Assembly: GCF_020881035.1 (NCBI RefSeq)
Contig: NZ_JAJITC010000001.1
Coordinates: forward strand, 496,001 to 560,000
Length of the DNA: 64,000 nt
Source of the DNA: Paraburkholderia translucens
Lineage (GTDB): Bacteria > Pseudomonadota > Gammaproteobacteria > Burkholderiales > Burkholderiaceae
Direction of reading: 5' to 3'
Shown: piece after piece, positions 1 to 8,150 of the stretch
Numbering within the stretch: position 1 is the first letter of the stretch
Layout: every line of letters begins with the position of its first letter
Program-made: the position numbers and the translations under genes
Notes under the pieces: generated by a model
Databases searched by the model: none
What the model was told of the DNA's origin: nothing
What the model saw: the letters and a program-made list of their open reading frames with translations, nothing else

Positions 1-2952
1 CATCAGAATCGGCCGCAGACGCATGCGGCTCGCCTCGATTGCGGCCTGCAGCGGCGTGCGCCCGTCGTGTTCGAGCTCACGCGCGAATTCGACGATCAGG
101 ATCGCGTTCTTCGCCGACAGCCCCACCAGCACCATCAAACCGATCTGCGTGAAGATGTTGTTGTCGCCGCCAGTGAGCCACACGCCAGTCAGCGCGGACA
201 GCACGCTCATCGGCACGATCAGGATCACCGCGAGCGGCAGCGTCAGGCTTTCGTACAATGCGGCCAGCACGAGGAACACGAGCAGCACGCTGATCGGGAA
301 TACCCACAAGCCCGCGTTGCCGGCGAGGATCTGCTGATAGGTCAGGTCCGTCCATTCGAGCTTCACGCCACGCGGCAGCACCTGGGCGGCCACGCGCTCC
401 GCCGCGGCCTGCGCCTGTCCCGAGGAATAGCCGGGGGCCGGGCCGCCGTTGATGTCGGCCGCCGTGTAGCCGTTGTAGCGCACCACCATCTCCGGTCCGT
501 ACGTCGGAGTTACCGTGACGAGCGACGACAACGGCACCATCTCGCCTGCCGCATTGCGCGTCTTTAGTTGCAGGATGTCGTCGGCGCGTTGGCGGAACGG
601 CGCATCCGCCTGCACGCGCACCTGATACACGCGGCCGAAGCGATTGAAGTCGTTCACATACAGCGAGCCCAGATAGATCTGCATCGTGTCGAACACGTCG
701 GTAACCGGCACGCCGAGCTGCTTCGCCTTCACGCGATCGAGATCGACGTTCAGTTGCGGCACGTTGATCTGATAGCTGGAGAAGGTCGGCCCTAGTTCAG
801 TCGTTTGCGCCGCGCGCTTCACGAATGCTTCGGCAGCCTTATTGAGTTCGGCGTAACCGAGCGCGCCGTGATCTTCGAGCTGCATCTTGAAGCCGCCAAG
901 CGTGCCGAGGCCGAGCACCGGCGGCGGCGGAAACACCGCGACGAACGAGTCCTTGATCGCGCCGTACTGCTGATTCAACGCACCGGCGATCGCGCCCGCC
1001 GAGAGCTTTCTGTCGCCGCGCTCCTTGAACGGCTTCAGCGTGACGAACACGATGCCCGCGCTCGAACTATTCGTGAAGCCATTCACCGACAAACCAGGGA
1101 ACGCCACCGCGCTTTCGACGCCCGGCTGCTTCAGCGCGATCGCGCTCATATCGCGGATCACCTTCTCCGTGCGATCGAGCGACGCACCGTTCGGCAACTG
1201 CGCGAACGCGATCAGATACTCCTTGTCCTGCGCGGGCACGAAGCCGCCCGGCACGATCCGCGCAACCAGCACCGTCGCGCCGACGAGAATCGCGTACACC
1301 GCGAGCATCGCGCCCTTGCGACGCAGCACGCCGGTCACGCCACGACCGTAGGCTTCCGAACCGCGATGAAAGACCTTGTTGAAACGCTTGAAGAAGCCAC
1401 CGAGCACACGGTTCATCACGCGCGTCAGCCAGTCCTCCTTCTCGCCATGGCTGCGCAACAGCAATGCGGACAACGCCGGCGACAGGGTCAGCGAGTTGAA
1501 CGCGGAGATCACCGTCGAGATCGCGATGGTCATCGCGAACTGCTTGTAGAACTGACCCGTGAGACCGGTCATGAACGCAAGCGGCACGAACACGGCGACG
1601 AGCGTGAGCGCAATCGCGATGATCGGCCCGCTCACTTCGCGCATCGCCTTATAGGTCGCATCCCTCGCACTGAGCCCGCTTTCGATGTTGCGCTCGACGT
1701 TCTCCACCACGACGATCGCATCGTCGACGACGATACCGATCGCGAGCACCATCCCGAACAGCGACAATGCGTTGATCGAAAAGCCGAACGCAAGCAGCAG
1801 CGAGAACGTACCGACGATCGACACCGGCACCGCGATCAACGGAATGATCGACGCACGCCACGTCTGCAGGAACACGATCACGACGAGCACCACGAGCGCA
1901 ATCGCTTCGAGCAGCGTATGGATGACCGCCTCGATACTCGAGCGCACGAACTGCGTCGGATCGTAGACGATCCGGTATTCGACGCCGGCCGGCATGTCTT
2001 CGGCGAGCTCCTTCATCGCCGCGCGCACCTGCTCGGAAATGGCGAGCGAGTTCGCACCTGGCGCCTGATTGATCGCAAGCGCAACCGCGGGTTTGTTATC
2101 GAGCAACGAACGCAGGCCATATTCCGACGCCGCGAGCTCGATACGCGCGATGTCGCGCAGATAGGTCACACCGCCATCCGGCGCGGTCTTCACGATGATG
2201 TCGCCGAATTCGCTCTCGGTCTTCAGACGGCCGCGCGCATTCACCGACAACTGCAACTGCGTGCCCGGCACCGACGGCGATGCACCGATCACACCGGCCG
2301 CGACCTGAATGTTCTGCTCGCGGATCGCGTTGACGACTTCAGTGGCAGTCAATCCGCGTTGCGCGACCTTCTGCGGGTCGAGCCAGATACGCATCGCGTA
2401 ATCGCCCGAGCCCCACAACTGCACTTCGCCGACGCCCTGAATCCGCGCGAGCCGATCCTTCACGTTGAGCAGCGCGTAATTGCGCAGGTACGTCATGTCG
2501 TAGCGATCGTTCGGCGAGATCAGGTGCACGACCATCGTCAGCGTCGGCGAACTCTTGATCGTCGTCACGCCGAGCCGCTGCACGTCTTCCGGCAGACGCG
2601 GCAGCGCCTGATTGACGCGGTTCTGCACGAGTTGCGTTGCGAGGTCCGGATCGGTGCCTAGCTTGAACGTGACCGTGAGCGTCAGATTGCCGTCGCTATT
2701 CGCCTGCGACTGCATGTACAGCATGTTCTCGACGCCGTTGATCTGCTCTTCGAGCGGCGCGGCGACCGCCTCGGCGATCACCTTCGGATTCGCGCCCGGA
2801 TACTGCGCGTGAACCACCACCGAAGGCGGCACCACTTCCGGATACTCCGAAATGGGCAGCTTGAACAGCGAGATGATGCCCCCGAGCAGGATCAAAACCG
2901 ATAGCACGCCTGCAAAGATCGGGCGATCGATGAAGAATTTGGATATGTTCAT
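1..2952 (-). CDS. bpeF: RND multidrug efflux inner-membrane transporter, BpeF/CeoB/MexF type (3' end cut by window)
   Basis: This is the proton-driven inner-membrane pump of a tripartite RND efflux system (HAE1 family), which takes drugs from periplasm or membrane and passes them through an adaptor and an outer-membrane channel. Translation from 2952 gives 984 codons with no stop before the left edge; the family is usually about 1050-1060 residues, so the last 70 or so residues are missing. The N-terminus (MNISKFFIDRPIFAGVLSVL) and the TM4 stretch with adjacent aspartates (GIVVDDAIVVVENVER, the proton-relay site) are hallmarks of the family, and overall wording is closest to MexF. It lies 41 bp downstream of the adaptor gene on the same strand. 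The order regulator / lipase-like / adaptor / pump matches bpeT-llpE-bpeE-bpeF-oprC of B. pseudomallei and ceoR-llpE-ceoA-ceoB-opcM of B. cenocepacia; an outer-membrane channel gene would be expected just off the left edge. Substrates are inferred from homologues (chloramphenicol, trimethoprim, quinolones) and not proven here. Confidence 0.93.
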   Translation of the reverse strand, partial: MNISKFFIDRPIFAGVLSVLILLGGIISLFKLPISEYPEVVPPSVVVHAQYPGANPKVIAEAVAAPLEEQINGVENMLYMQSQANSDGNLTLTVTFKLGTDPDLATQLVQNRVNQALPRLPEDVQRLGVTTIKSSPTLTMVVHLISPNDRYDMTYLRNYALLNVKDRLARIQGVGEVQLWGSGDYAMRIWLDPQKVAQRGLTATEVVNAIREQNIQVAAGVIGASPSVPGTQLQLSVNARGRLKTESEFGDIIVKTAPDGGVTYLRDIARIELAASEYGLRSLLDNKPAVALAINQAPGANSLAISEQVRAAMKELAEDMPAGVEYRIVYDPTQFVRSSIEAVIHTLLEAIALVVLVVIVFLQTWRASIIPLIAVPVSIVGTFSLLLAFGFSINALSLFGMVLAIGIVVDDAIVVVENVERNIESGLSARDATYKAMREVSGPIIAIALTLVAVFVPLAFMTGLTGQFYKQFAMTIAISTVISAFNSLTLSPALSALLLRSHGEKEDWLTRVMNRVLGGFFKRFNKVFHRGSEAYGRGVTGVLRRKGAMLAVYAILVGATVLVARIVPGGFVPAQDKEYLIAFAQLPNGASLDRTEKVIRDMSAIALKQPGVESAVAFPGLSVNGFTNSSSAGIVFVTLKPFKERGDRKLSAGAIAGALNQQYGAIKDSFVAVFPPPPVLGLGTLGGFKMQLEDHGALGYAELNKAAEAFVKRAAQTTELGPTFSSYQINVPQLNVDLDRVKAKQLGVPVTDVFDTMQIYLGSLYVNDFNRFGRVYQVRVQADAPFRQRADDILQLKTRNAAGEMVPLSSLVTVTPTYGPEMVVRYNGYTAADINGGPAPGYSSGQAQAAAERVAAQVLPRGVKLEWTDLTYQQILAGNAGLWVFPISVLLVFLVLAALYESLTLPLAVILIVPMSVLSALTGVWLTGGDNNIFTQIGLMVLVGLSAKNAILIVEFARELEHDGRTPLQAAIEASRMRLRPILM

Positions 2953-2993
2953 TGGAAGCTCTTAACTTGGAGCGTGCGGTTGGAGCATGCGGC

Positions 2994-4214
2994 TCACGAA
3001 TTGCCCTTCGCGCCGGCGTCCGCCTTGGCGCGCGACTGCGCGAGCGGCGCGCTGTTCGGATCGTCGTCGGTCGTCATCGGCACCATGTGAGCGCGCACCG
3101 CATCACCGGGACGCACGCGCTGGATGCCGTTGACGACGATGCGCTCGCCCGGCTTCAATCCGTCCTTGACGACGCGCAGATTGCCTTGCATCGCGCCTGT
3201 CGATATCTCGCGATAGACGGCGTGGTTGCCCTGATCGACGACCAGCACGAACTTCTTGTCCTGGTCGGTGCCGATCGCGGCATCATCGATCAATAGCGCC
3301 GGATGCGGGGCGCTGCCGCCTACCTTCACGCGCGCGTAGAGGCCAGGAATCAGTGAGCCGTCGGCGTTGTCGAACTTCGCGCGCACGCGGATGGTGCCCG
3401 ACGATGTATCGAGCCGGTTGTCGACCGACTCGATGGTGCCGCTGCGCGAGTAGCCGGATTCATCGGCGAGACCGAGTTCGACCGGCACCTTGGCGCCGTC
3501 CTTCGCGCGGCTCAGGTATTGCAGGTAGGTCTGCTCGTCCGCGTCGAACGACGCGTAGATCGGCGACACCGAGACGAGCGTCGTCAGCGGTGCCGAGTTC
3601 GCGCCCGCCGACACGACATTGCCCACCGTGATCTCCGCGCGTGACACGCGGCCCGACACCGGCGCGACGATCTTCGTGTAGCCGAGATTGATGCGCGCGG
3701 TTTCCAGCGCGGCTTGGGCGGCCTTCAGGTTCGCGCTCGCCTCGCGCGCGGCGTTCTGCTTCTCGTCGTAGTCGCGTTTGGCGATCGCGTTGTCGACGAT
3801 GAGCCGCTGCGCGCGTTCCCAGTCGCTTTGCGTGTAGCCGGTGCGCGCCTGCGCGGCCGCCAGCTGCGCCTCCGCGCGATCGACTTCGGCCACGTACGGA
3901 CGCGGATCGATCACGAACAGCGTGTCGCCCTGCTTGACGAGCGCGCCGTCCTTGAAGTTGACCGACACGATCGTGCCCGGCACCTGCGAACGCACGTCCA
4001 CTTTCTGGACGGCTTCGAGCCGGCCCGAGTAGGACTGCCAGTCGGTGATGGTCTTCTGCACCACAGTGGCGACGTCGACTTCCGGCACGATGGTGGGTGC
4101 GGCCGGCGAGCTTGCATCCACACGAATCGCGCCGAATGTGCCAAGCCCGGCAAGAACGACGACGACCACGGCGGCTAACGCAACGCGGCGGCGGGAAAGA
4201 GGAAGGATAGTCAT
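2994..4214 (-). CDS. bpeE: RND efflux periplasmic adaptor (membrane fusion protein), BpeE/CeoA type
   Basis: This 406-residue protein is the periplasmic adaptor linking the RND pump to the outer-membrane channel. It has an N-terminal membrane anchor of about residues 10-30. The first half of the biotinyl-lipoyl domain (VDVRSQVPGTIVSVNFKDGA, about residues 72-91) is followed by an alpha-helical hairpin rich in Ala/Glu/Gln (about 105-175), the second lipoyl half (INLGYTKIVAPVSGRVSRAE), and a beta-barrel and membrane-proximal domain ending near IVVNGIQRVRPGD. Length is normal for the HlyD/AcrA family. The start at 4214 is preceded by GGGAG. It sits 34 bp downstream of the lipase-like gene and 41 bp upstream of the pump, so one operon is likely. 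The residues before the lipoyl domain lack a lipobox cysteine, so the protein should be held by its N-terminal helix and not by lipid. Confidence 0.93.
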   Translation of the reverse strand: MTILPLSRRRVALAAVVVVVLAGLGTFGAIRVDASSPAAPTIVPEVDVATVVQKTITDWQSYSGRLEAVQKVDVRSQVPGTIVSVNFKDGALVKQGDTLFVIDPRPYVAEVDRAEAQLAAAQARTGYTQSDWERAQRLIVDNAIAKRDYDEKQNAAREASANLKAAQAALETARINLGYTKIVAPVSGRVSRAEITVGNVVSAGANSAPLTTLVSVSPIYASFDADEQTYLQYLSRAKDGAKVPVELGLADESGYSRSGTIESVDNRLDTSSGTIRVRAKFDNADGSLIPGLYARVKVGGSAPHPALLIDDAAIGTDQDKKFVLVVDQGNHAVYREISTGAMQGNLRVVKDGLKPGERIVVNGIQRVRPGDAVRAHMVPMTTDDDPNSAPLAQSRAKADAGAKGNS

Positions 4215-4248
4215 GTGTAGCTCCCGGTATCGTTGATTGAATTCCTGT

Positions 4249-5115
4249 TTATCGATGAGCGCGCGCGTCGAAACGCCACTGAAAAAAGCGCACCGCTTCC
4301 TGCAACGCGGGCGGATGATCGGCGAGCGCCGCGTGAGAGACGCTCGGATAGCGCACCACCTGGGTATGCACGCCCGCGTCGATCAGGTTGCTTGCATACT
4401 TCTCGGCCTCGACATGCAGCACGTCGTTCTGCGCGGTCGCGATCAGCGTGGCCGGCAAGCCGGCGAGCCGCGACGATTCCAGCGGCGCCGCATACGGATG
4501 CATGCGCTGCGAGGCTTGCGGCAGGTACGCGCGATAACACGCGGCGCACTCGCGCGCCGTGATGTCCGAGCCGAGCCGCCGCTCGTCGCCGAGCCGCGTC
4601 AGGCTCGGATCGAGCATCGGCCCGAACAGCGCCTGCGCGCTGATCTGCACGTCGCCACGATCGCGTCCGATGAACGCGAGACAGTTGGCGAGTTGGCCGC
4701 CCGCGTCATGCCCCGCCACGCCGATCTTTCTGCTATTGCCACCAAATGCGCGTGCTCGCGTCTGGACCCACAGCGCCGCGCGATGCGCGTCTTCAGGCGC
4801 TGCCGGAAACGGGAACCGCGGCGCGAGCGAGTAGCCGACCGACACGACGAGCGCCGGTAAGTGCTCTGCGAAATACCGCGCGGCGAAGTCGGCGTATTCG
4901 ATAGAGCCCTTCGTGAAGCCGCCGCCGTGAAAATAAAGCAATACCGGCAATCCGGTCTTTTTCGTCAGCCGGTAAAGACGCAACGTAATGGGCTGAGCGT
5001 AGCCGCCGATTTGCACGTCGGTGACTTCCAGTGTTGCGCCATTGGCCTGCGCGCCAGTGTCTTCGGCGCAATCGCCGGTGGAAACAGGCGGGTAAGGCGA
5101 TTTGAATGCATCCAT
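4249..5115 (-). CDS. llpE: Lipase-like alpha/beta hydrolase of the efflux operon (LlpE), nucleophile position is Asp
   Basis: This 288-residue protein has the hormone-sensitive-lipase (HSL) fold signature: the oxyanion-hole HGGG in YFHGGGFTKG near residue 62, an acid in TAQNDVLHVEAEKY and a histidine in SVSHAALADHP near the C-terminus. The nucleophile elbow, normally GDSAGG, reads GHDAGG, so Ser is replaced by Asp at residue 137; the codons are unambiguous (read on the minus strand around 4705-4707). There is no signal peptide, so the protein is probably cytoplasmic. It is the first gene of the efflux operon, as llpE is in Burkholderia bpeEF and ceoAB loci, where its function is unknown. With Asp at the nucleophile it may be an inactive lipase relative, or it may use another chemistry: Asp serves as nucleophile in the distant dehalogenase branch of the alpha/beta fold. 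Ester hydrolysis by the usual serine mechanism is not expected. The fold assignment is firm; the activity is unknown. Confidence 0.85.
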   Translation of the reverse strand: MDAFKSPYPPVSTGDCAEDTGAQANGATLEVTDVQIGGYAQPITLRLYRLTKKTGLPVLLYFHGGGFTKGSIEYADFAARYFAEHLPALVVSVGYSLAPRFPFPAAPEDAHRAALWVQTRARAFGGNSRKIGVAGHDAGGQLANCLAFIGRDRGDVQISAQALFGPMLDPSLTRLGDERRLGSDITARECAACYRAYLPQASQRMHPYAAPLESSRLAGLPATLIATAQNDVLHVEAEKYASNLIDAGVHTQVVRYPSVSHAALADHPPALQEAVRFFQWRFDARAHR

Positions 5116-5152
5116 GTCGTGCCGCGCAAATACGCATAGAACCTCGATGGTG

Positions 5153-5240
5153 CGAATTGTGGGTTCGGCAGACTCGCAAATAAATGCCTATAATCCGGCA
5201 ACACAATTCGGTGCGTTTGAACAATCAGCTTCCGATTGTT
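5153..5240. promoter_or_regulatory. Divergent llpE / LysR-regulator promoter region with two inverted repeats
   Basis: The 175-bp gap between divergent genes holds a TATAAT hexamer at 5189-5194 reading toward the LysR gene, a plausible -10 box. It is flanked by 9-bp inverted arms, CGAATTGTG (5153-5161) and CACAATTCG (5202-5210). A second perfect palindrome, AACAATC-N7-GATTGTT, lies at 5220-5240 and contains a LysR-type ATC-N7-GAT core. Such sites fit binding of the divergent LysR regulator, and in homologous loci the regulator controls llpE and the pump. Binding itself is inferred. Confidence 0.55.
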
Positions 5241-5290
5241 TTTGCGGACTCCATTCCCGCCTGCGCACGCGCCCCTTCTGGAGGTTTGCA

Positions 5291-6295
5291 ATGGACCGGC
5301 TTCAGGCCATGCAAGTGTTCACACGTGTCGTCGACACCAACAGCTTTACCCGTGCGGCGGAAACGCTCGATCTGCCGCGCGCATCGGTTACTACGATTAT
5401 TCAGAACCTCGAAGCGTTTCTCGGCACGCGGCTGATGCACCGGACCACCCGGCGCCTGTCGCTGACGCCCGACGGCGCCGCGTACTACGAGCGCTGCGTG
5501 CGCATTCTCGCGGACGTCGAAGAGACCGAGGCGAGCTTTCAGAGCGGTAACAAGAAACCGCACGGCAAGTTGCGCATCGACATGCCGGGCGCGATTGGCC
5601 GCCTGCTCGTGATTCCCGCGCTGTGCGAATTCCACACGCGCTATCCGGACATCGATCTGCAACTGGGCCTGACCGACCGCCCCGTCGATCTGCTGCAGGA
5701 AGGTGTCGATTGCGTCGTACGCGTCGGCGCGCTACAGGATTCCTCGCTGGTCGCGCGGCGCATCGGTCTGTTCGAGGGCGTGACCTGCGCGGCACCCGAG
5801 TACATCAAGCGCGCGGGCATGCCCACTTCGCTCGAAGATCTCGACAATCACAAAGCCGTCAACTACTTCTCGAGCCGTACGGGACGCACGATCGATTGGG
5901 CGTTCCTGGTGAACGGCAACGAGGTGGAAGTGAAGATGAAGAGCATCGTGTCGGTCAATGACGCCGATGCCTACGTGACCTGCGGACTCGAAGGCTTCGG
6001 CCTGATTCAGCCAGCGCTCTTCATGGTGCTGCCGCATCTGCGTTCGGGTCAACTCGTCGAAGTGCTGCCGGAACTGAAACCACTGCCGATGCCAATTTCG
6101 GCAGTCTATCCGCACAGTCGTCATCTGTCGCCGAAAGTCCGTGTTTTCGTAGACTGGATTGCAGAGTTGTTCGATCGTTGCCCATTGCTGAGCGGACGCG
6201 GCAGCCTCGACGCAACCTGCACGAAGCGCACGTTCGAGCAGCGTGAGTCCGCGCCGGCACTCGACACACCGGTGATCAACGAATGGGTCGCATGA
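5291..6295 (+). CDS. bpeT: LysR-family regulator of the efflux operon (BpeT/CeoR type)
   Basis: This 334-residue LysR-type transcriptional regulator is transcribed divergently from llpE. The N-terminal winged helix-turn-helix spans about residues 1-60 (LQAMQVFTRVVDTNSFTRAA, then LDLPRASVTTIIQNLEAFLG), and the rest is the effector-binding domain. The start at 5291 is chosen because it follows GGAGG at proper spacing and begins exactly at the LysR domain; the frame stays open further upstream to 5102 but that part has no LysR similarity. In Burkholderia the homologue activates the adjacent RND operon, and mutations in it cause drug resistance. The C-terminus extends about 35 residues past the usual LysR end and is rich in charged residues. 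The role here is inferred from gene order. Confidence 0.88.
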   Translation: MDRLQAMQVFTRVVDTNSFTRAAETLDLPRASVTTIIQNLEAFLGTRLMHRTTRRLSLTPDGAAYYERCVRILADVEETEASFQSGNKKPHGKLRIDMPGAIGRLLVIPALCEFHTRYPDIDLQLGLTDRPVDLLQEGVDCVVRVGALQDSSLVARRIGLFEGVTCAAPEYIKRAGMPTSLEDLDNHKAVNYFSSRTGRTIDWAFLVNGNEVEVKMKSIVSVNDADAYVTCGLEGFGLIQPALFMVLPHLRSGQLVEVLPELKPLPMPISAVYPHSRHLSPKVRVFVDWIAELFDRCPLLSGRGSLDATCTKRTFEQRESAPALDTPVINEWVA

Positions 6296-6504
6296 AGTAC
6301 GGGAAGTGAAACATTGAATTCCAGCCGCGGCGCCAATGCCGCGGCACCGGTGCAATCACGCTGCTTCTTCAAGCCATTCCGCGATTGTTCCTGAATCGCG
6401 ACTATTCATTTCGCAAAACCACGATTTATCCGTACCGCATCGACGTCTACATTTCACCCTGTCGCAGCGCCATAGCGCTGCAATTGAATCGACAGGAGTG
6501 GATC

Positions 6505-6810
6505 ATGAAACGCAATCTGCTGGCAGGCCTCGCTCTTTCGCTGCTGGTCAGTGTTCCGGCATTCGCGCAAGGCGGTGGCGGCATCGGCCGTGCGGGAACG
6601 TATGACACGCAACCGGCGCCAAGCGCAAGCACGAAGACTCGCGCGGAGGTCAAGGCCGAACTGGTCGCCGCGTATCGCGATGGCTCTTTGCCCTCGCTCA
6701 ATCGCACCTCGTATCCGGACAAAGGCCTGATCGGCCAGACGCAAGCGGCGCGCATTGCGCTGCAGGAAGGTAGGAACGGCGAAGTGACGCGCGTCGCGAA
6801 AGGCCAGTAA
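6505..6810 (+). CDS. Small secreted DUF4148 protein
   Basis: This 101-residue protein has a Sec signal peptide (MKRNLLAGLALSLLVSVPAFAQ, cut after AFA). Its mature region contains the DUF4148 pattern typical of Burkholderiaceae: TRAEVKAELVAAYRDGSLPSLNRTSYPD. The start at 6505 has CAGGAG at 6493-6498; an upstream in-frame codon at 6385 would put unrelated sequence before the signal peptide. The function of the family is unknown. It is probably periplasmic and may share a transcript with the tiny ORF that follows. Confidence 0.8.
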   Translation: MKRNLLAGLALSLLVSVPAFAQGGGGIGRAGTYDTQPAPSASTKTRAEVKAELVAAYRDGSLPSLNRTSYPDKGLIGQTQAARIALQEGRNGEVTRVAKGQ

Positions 6811-6842
6811 CGAGTTGGAAAGCCTTAGACAAGGAGAACATC

Positions 6843-6917
6843 ATGACACCATCTGAACTCGATGAATGGGATAACAACACGCCCGTGTGGACTCCGTATC
6901 GTCCAGTCCAGCATTGA
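6843..6917 (+). CDS. Putative 24-residue small protein
   Basis: An ORF of 24 codons plus stop begins with ATG at 6843, 6 bp after a strong AAGGAGA Shine-Dalgarno (6831-6837), and lies 32 bp downstream of the DUF4148 gene. The product starts MTPSELDEWDNNTPVWTPYR and ends with VQH. It is acidic, has two tryptophans and no membrane segment. The strong ribosome site with an immediate short frame suggests real translation. I recognise no family. Confidence 0.4.
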   Translation: MTPSELDEWDNNTPVWTPYRPVQH

Positions 6918-6994
6918 GCGTTAGCCCGTCGTTCACGGCACTCGCCGTCATGCGCCCGCGGAGTGGCTTCGCGGGCGTATTGCCATTGAGACTG

Positions 6995-7085
6995 CCGAAA
7001 GCCAATGCGTCAGCGAGATCGCGAAGGAGCGCGGCGTGCCGCGCGCGCAGGTCGCGTTAGCGTGGGTGCTGCAGAAGAAGCCTTA
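6995..7085 (+). pseudogene. 3'-terminal remnant of an aldo/keto reductase gene
   Basis: In the frame starting VSEIAKERGVPRAQVALAWV (from 7009) this stretch matches the well-conserved C-terminal helix of aldo/keto reductases (pattern V..IA..RG.s.AQVALAWVL...P). Only about 30 codons remain; there is no start, no NADPH-binding region, and the frame runs into the antisense end of the cation-efflux gene. It looks like the leftover of a deletion beside the DUF4148 gene. Confidence 0.6.
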
Positions 7086-7988
7086 CTGGCGCCGCACGTC
7101 CGGCTCAAAGAATACCCAGCGCACCTGCGGAAACGTGGCCTGCAGATCGGCCTCGACGATGTTGATCGCATCGACCATCGCGCGGCCGCTCGGATAGTCG
7201 ATCATTTCCGCCTGCACCGCCACCACCACGTGACGCCCCCACTGCAACGTGATCATGTTGATGATGTCGCGAATCTCGGGACGCGCGCGCAGATGTGCGT
7301 CGATCGCGCTGCGCACTTCCGGGCTCGCCGATTCACCGACGATCATCGACTTCACTTCACGCGCGATCAGCCACGCGATGGTCATGAGCAGAAGACCAAC
7401 CCCTACCGAGCCGAGCGCGTCATACACAGGGTTGCCGGTCACCATCGTCGATAGCACGGCGACGAATGCGATCGCGAGACCGAATAGCGCGGCGATGTCC
7501 TCGCCCGCCACGACCAGCAGATCCGATTCGCGCGTCTCGCGAAACCAGCGCCACAAATCTTTATCCGGATGCGACTTGCGAATCTCCTTGACCGCGCCCC
7601 ACAACGACAGCGATTCGAGCACCACCGACACGCCGAGCACCACCAACGCGACGAACGCGTATTGCAACGGCTCGCGCGCAATCAGCCGATGAACGCCCTC
7701 GTACACCGAAAACGCGCCGCCGACGAAAAACAGCAGCAACGCAACCAGCAGCGAATAGAAGTTGATCTCGCGGCCGCTGCCCATCGGATGCAAAGGGCTT
7801 ACCGGCTTGCGCGCTTCGCGCAGCCCGAATAGCAGGAGCAATTGATTGCCGCAGTCGGCAGTGGAGTGAATTGCTTCGGCGAACATGGAGCCGGACCCGG
7901 TGAACGCCGCCGCGGCGAACTTGCAAGCGGCGATGCCGACGTTGGCTGCGAGTGCGTAGAAAATGGCTTTCGGTGATTCTTCTTTCAT
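7083..7988 (-). CDS. Cation diffusion facilitator family transporter (ZnT9-like branch)
   Basis: This 301-residue protein has about six transmembrane segments and a soluble C-terminal domain (about residues 210-300), as in CDF metal/proton antiporters. TM2 carries the classical metal-site pattern HSTAD (H41, D45). In TM5 the usual HxxxD is replaced by GEDIAAL (E164, D165), as in the ZnT9-like branch, which lacks a full canonical zinc site. Substrate is therefore uncertain. The gene stands alone on the minus strand, and its stop abuts the aldo/keto reductase remnant. Family assignment is firm; calling it a zinc exporter would go beyond the sequence. Confidence 0.87.
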   Translation of the reverse strand: MKEESPKAIFYALAANVGIAACKFAAAAFTGSGSMFAEAIHSTADCGNQLLLLFGLREARKPVSPLHPMGSGREINFYSLLVALLLFFVGGAFSVYEGVHRLIAREPLQYAFVALVVLGVSVVLESLSLWGAVKEIRKSHPDKDLWRWFRETRESDLLVVAGEDIAALFGLAIAFVAVLSTMVTGNPVYDALGSVGVGLLLMTIAWLIAREVKSMIVGESASPEVRSAIDAHLRARPEIRDIINMITLQWGRHVVVAVQAEMIDYPSGRAMVDAINIVEADLQATFPQVRWVFFEPDVRRQ

Positions 7989-8150
7989 CTGCTGGCGGGC
8001 GTCCGTGAGTGTGCTGGATACCGCACGATCGAAACGATCGGCAAGTACCCGATATTATGGACGACAACGACGCATCGGCTCGCACCGATCAGACCTGGTG
8101 CGCCGCCGCACCGCCAGTTCCCAAGTCGTCGTTTACGCCATTCGCTCTAC

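Noticed and set aside
805..2661. Long plus-strand open frame opposite the efflux transporter
   Set aside because: It is Arg/His-rich with no domain and lies fully antisense to a clear RND transporter; high GC leaves such frames open.
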